Part shown: one piece after another, positions 5,213 to 6,039 of the stretch
Layout of the letters: each line of letters starts with the position of its first letter
How positions within the stretch are numbered: position 1 is the stretch's first letter
NCBI GenBank assembly: GCA_016782825.1
Contig: JADHXT010000235.1
Span: 1 to 6,039, forward strand
Source: Candidatus Brocadiia bacterium
GTDB lineage: Bacteria; Planctomycetota; PUPC01; DSUN01
Length of the DNA: 6,039 nucleotides
Reading direction: 5' to 3'
Program-made: the position numbers and the translations under genes
The notes under the pieces: generated by a model
Database searches by the model: none
Seen by the model: the letters and a program-made list of their open reading frames with translations, nothing else
Told to the model about the DNA's origin: nothing

Positions 5213-5567
5213 GCCCACGGGTGCGACCCTGGACAGCAGGGAATGGGGATCCGGCCCTGGCAGGCGGCGAAGCGCGCGAGCAGTTACGCGAGCCAGCTCT
5301 GGACGCGGGAGGTAGTGCTGACGCTCGCACATGGGAAGATGCAGGGGGATGTGAATACATATACACATATGCGTATATGTAGTCTTCATCTTCCCATCGG
5401 ACCCCGAGCCTGGTCGCCTTCGTGACAGAGGCCGCGGGACACACTGCGTCTGGAGCGCCGCCAGAAGCGCTTGGCCCTGGTCCTGAGAGATGTCTCCGAC
5501 CGCCCCCTGGGAAAGCGAGTCGTGATTACCCCCAATCCAGGGGCCCCACCCCGCGCCCACCGCCGCG
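5213..5567. other. Intergenic region between divergent genes; one palindromic element, otherwise nothing recognised
   Basis: Open frames exist on both strands, but their translations are low-complexity or shadow-like, and they cross an obvious palindrome at 5331-5397. Apart from that element and a self-complementary GGGGCCCC at 5540-5547, I see no gene, tRNA or known RNA motif. The stretch serves as the shared upstream region of the minus-strand isomerase-like gene and the plus-strand DUF6584-like gene. Confidence 0.6.
5331..5397. repeat. Nested palindrome with an AT-rich alternating purine-pyrimidine core
   Basis: ATGGGAAGATG (5331-5341) is the exact reverse complement of 5387-5397. Nested inside, TACATATAC (5356-5364) pairs with GTATATGTA (5373-5381) around an 8-nt loop. 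From 5355 to 5381 the strand alternates purine and pyrimidine without a break (27 nt), mostly TA and CA/TG steps. This composition contrasts sharply with the GC-rich flanks and could extrude as a cruciform or adopt unusual helical forms under supercoiling. It lies about 120 bases upstream of the isomerase promoter candidate and about 170 bases upstream of the DUF6584 promoter. Confidence 0.8.
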
Positions 5568-5596
5568 TTGACTTGCCACGTCGCGGGAGCTACACT
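5568..5596 (+). promoter_or_regulatory. sigma70-type promoter for the DUF6584-like gene
   Basis: TTGACT (5568-5573, five of six) and TACACT (5591-5596, four of six) are separated by exactly 17 bases. Transcription would begin near 5603, leaving a leader of roughly 25 nt that contains the GGAGGA ribosome site. The layout matches the promoter at 682-710, which supports both. Confidence 0.65.
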
Positions 5597-5614
5597 CGGC
5601 CCGGCCCGAGGCGC

Positions 5615-5620
5615 GGAGGA
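5615..5620 (+). promoter_or_regulatory. Shine-Dalgarno site choosing the start at 5629
   Basis: GGAGGA ends two bases before an ATG at 5623 and eight bases before a second in-frame ATG at 5629. The second spacing is normal and the first is too tight, so 5629 is preferred. The two starts differ by only two residues (Met-Ala). Confidence 0.65.
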
Positions 5621-5628
5621 CGATGGCG

Positions 5629-6039
5629 ATGGGACAGAAGGCGACCTGGCAGGAGCGTGTGGACGCGGCCATTGCCGAGGGCAAGCTCTGGCGGGCGAAG
5701 GAGATCCTTCAGGGGAACCTCCGCACCCGCGGCTACGATCTCGAGCTATACGAGCGGTTCGGCCAAGTGCTCCTGGAGATGGGTGACACCCTCGAGGCCG
5801 GCAAGTACCTCTTCCTCTCCGGCGTGCGGTGCCCTGAGTACGACGAGGCCATCGAGCTCTACCTGTCGCGCTACGCTCGCAAGGCTCCCAGGAATCTGGT
5901 CGGTACGTTCCCGCGCTCGGCGCGAAGGGCCAACGTCGCCGACTACCCCGAAGCCGTGCGCCGCGTGCTCAGGGATCTCGACACCGGCGCTCCTGGAACT
6001 GCGGCCAGGCCAGGTGGAATCCCGCGCCGTGGCTCGGCT
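5629..6039 (+). CDS. DUF6584-like helical-repeat protein, 3' end beyond the window
   Basis: The frame is open from 5629 to the last base (137 codons) with no stop. The protein opens with an amphipathic helix-turn-helix array: WQERVDAAIAEGKLWRAKEIL, residues 7-27 give helices with the tetratricopeptide-like A/G/L spacing. Y-D-L-E-L-Y-E-R-F-G (35-44), G-D-T-L-E-A-G-K-Y-L-F-L-S-G (52-65) and a basic segment with T-F-P-R-S-A-R-R (94-101) follow. This pattern matches my recollection of DUF6584, a family of unknown function that reads like degenerate TPR repeats. The last ~20 residues (Gly/Pro/Arg-rich) depart from the pattern, so the domain may end near residue 118, or a sequencing or genuine frame change may lie near 5990. 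It has its own promoter and is divergent from the isomerase-like gene. Confidence 0.75.
   Translation, partial: MGQKATWQERVDAAIAEGKLWRAKEILQGNLRTRGYDLELYERFGQVLLEMGDTLEAGKYLFLSGVRCPEYDEAIELYLSRYARKAPRNLVGTFPRSARRANVADYPEAVRRVLRDLDTGAPGTAARPGGIPRRGSA

Noticed and set aside
5007..5560. Minus-strand frames through the AT-rich palindrome giving Tyr/His/Met-rich peptides
   Set aside because: They overlap the start of the isomerase-like gene and its promoter, and their composition follows the palindrome rather than any protein pattern.
1..6039. tRNA, rRNA, known riboswitch or integrase attachment site
   Set aside because: I looked for conserved tRNA arms, rRNA signatures and common riboswitch cores on both strands and saw none. 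No integrase or transposase gene is present.

Overview
The window is very GC-rich and bacterial. It carries three gene groups separated by repeat-laden non-coding DNA. The mix of families suggests a member of the Planctomycetes or a related PVC lineage: a DUF2752 membrane protein, a Tat-exported sugar phosphate isomerase/epimerase, a DUF6584-like protein, and many palindromic intergenic repeats. This assignment is an inference from gene content, not a placement.

Layout. Positions 1-681 hold no gene I can support. They contain GC-rich sequence with hairpins and short repeats, including a 16-bp inverted repeat at 539-554/586-601. A good sigma70-type promoter (TTGACA-N17-TAGCAT, 682-710) then drives a plus-strand gene run. 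The run holds a polytopic membrane protein with a Pro/Ala-rich tail (848-1591), a DUF2752 membrane protein (1596-2042), a small two-helix membrane protein (2230-2475), a calcineurin-like metallophosphoesterase (2491-3579) and a shortened DUF429-like gene (3662-4099). Two repeat insertions interrupt the run: a GGATG/CATCC inverted repeat right after the DUF2752 stop (2043-2184), and a double hairpin between the phosphoesterase and the DUF429-like gene (3605-3641). A three-stem palindromic element (4129-4229) fills the gap between this run and a convergent minus-strand gene for a Tat-signal sugar phosphate isomerase/epimerase-like protein (4267-5142). Beyond that lies about 480 bases of non-coding DNA with a nested palindrome around a 27-nt alternating purine-pyrimidine tract (5331-5397). 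A second good promoter (TTGACT-N17-TACACT, 5568-5596) precedes a DUF6584-like gene that runs off the right edge (5629-6039).

How the genes may work together. The first three proteins of the plus-strand run are all small or polytopic membrane proteins with no known enzymatic role, and the phosphoesterase is a soluble metallohydrolase. Co-transcription is plausible from spacing and shared direction, but no pathway can be named. The isomerase-like protein probably acts outside the cytoplasm on a sugar or sugar-like substrate.

I did not find a convincing new defence or mobile system. The points most worth a second look are the DUF429-like gene, whose last ~24 residues look like the tail of a hexapeptide-repeat acyltransferase, and the four architecturally different palindromic elements packed into 6 kb.
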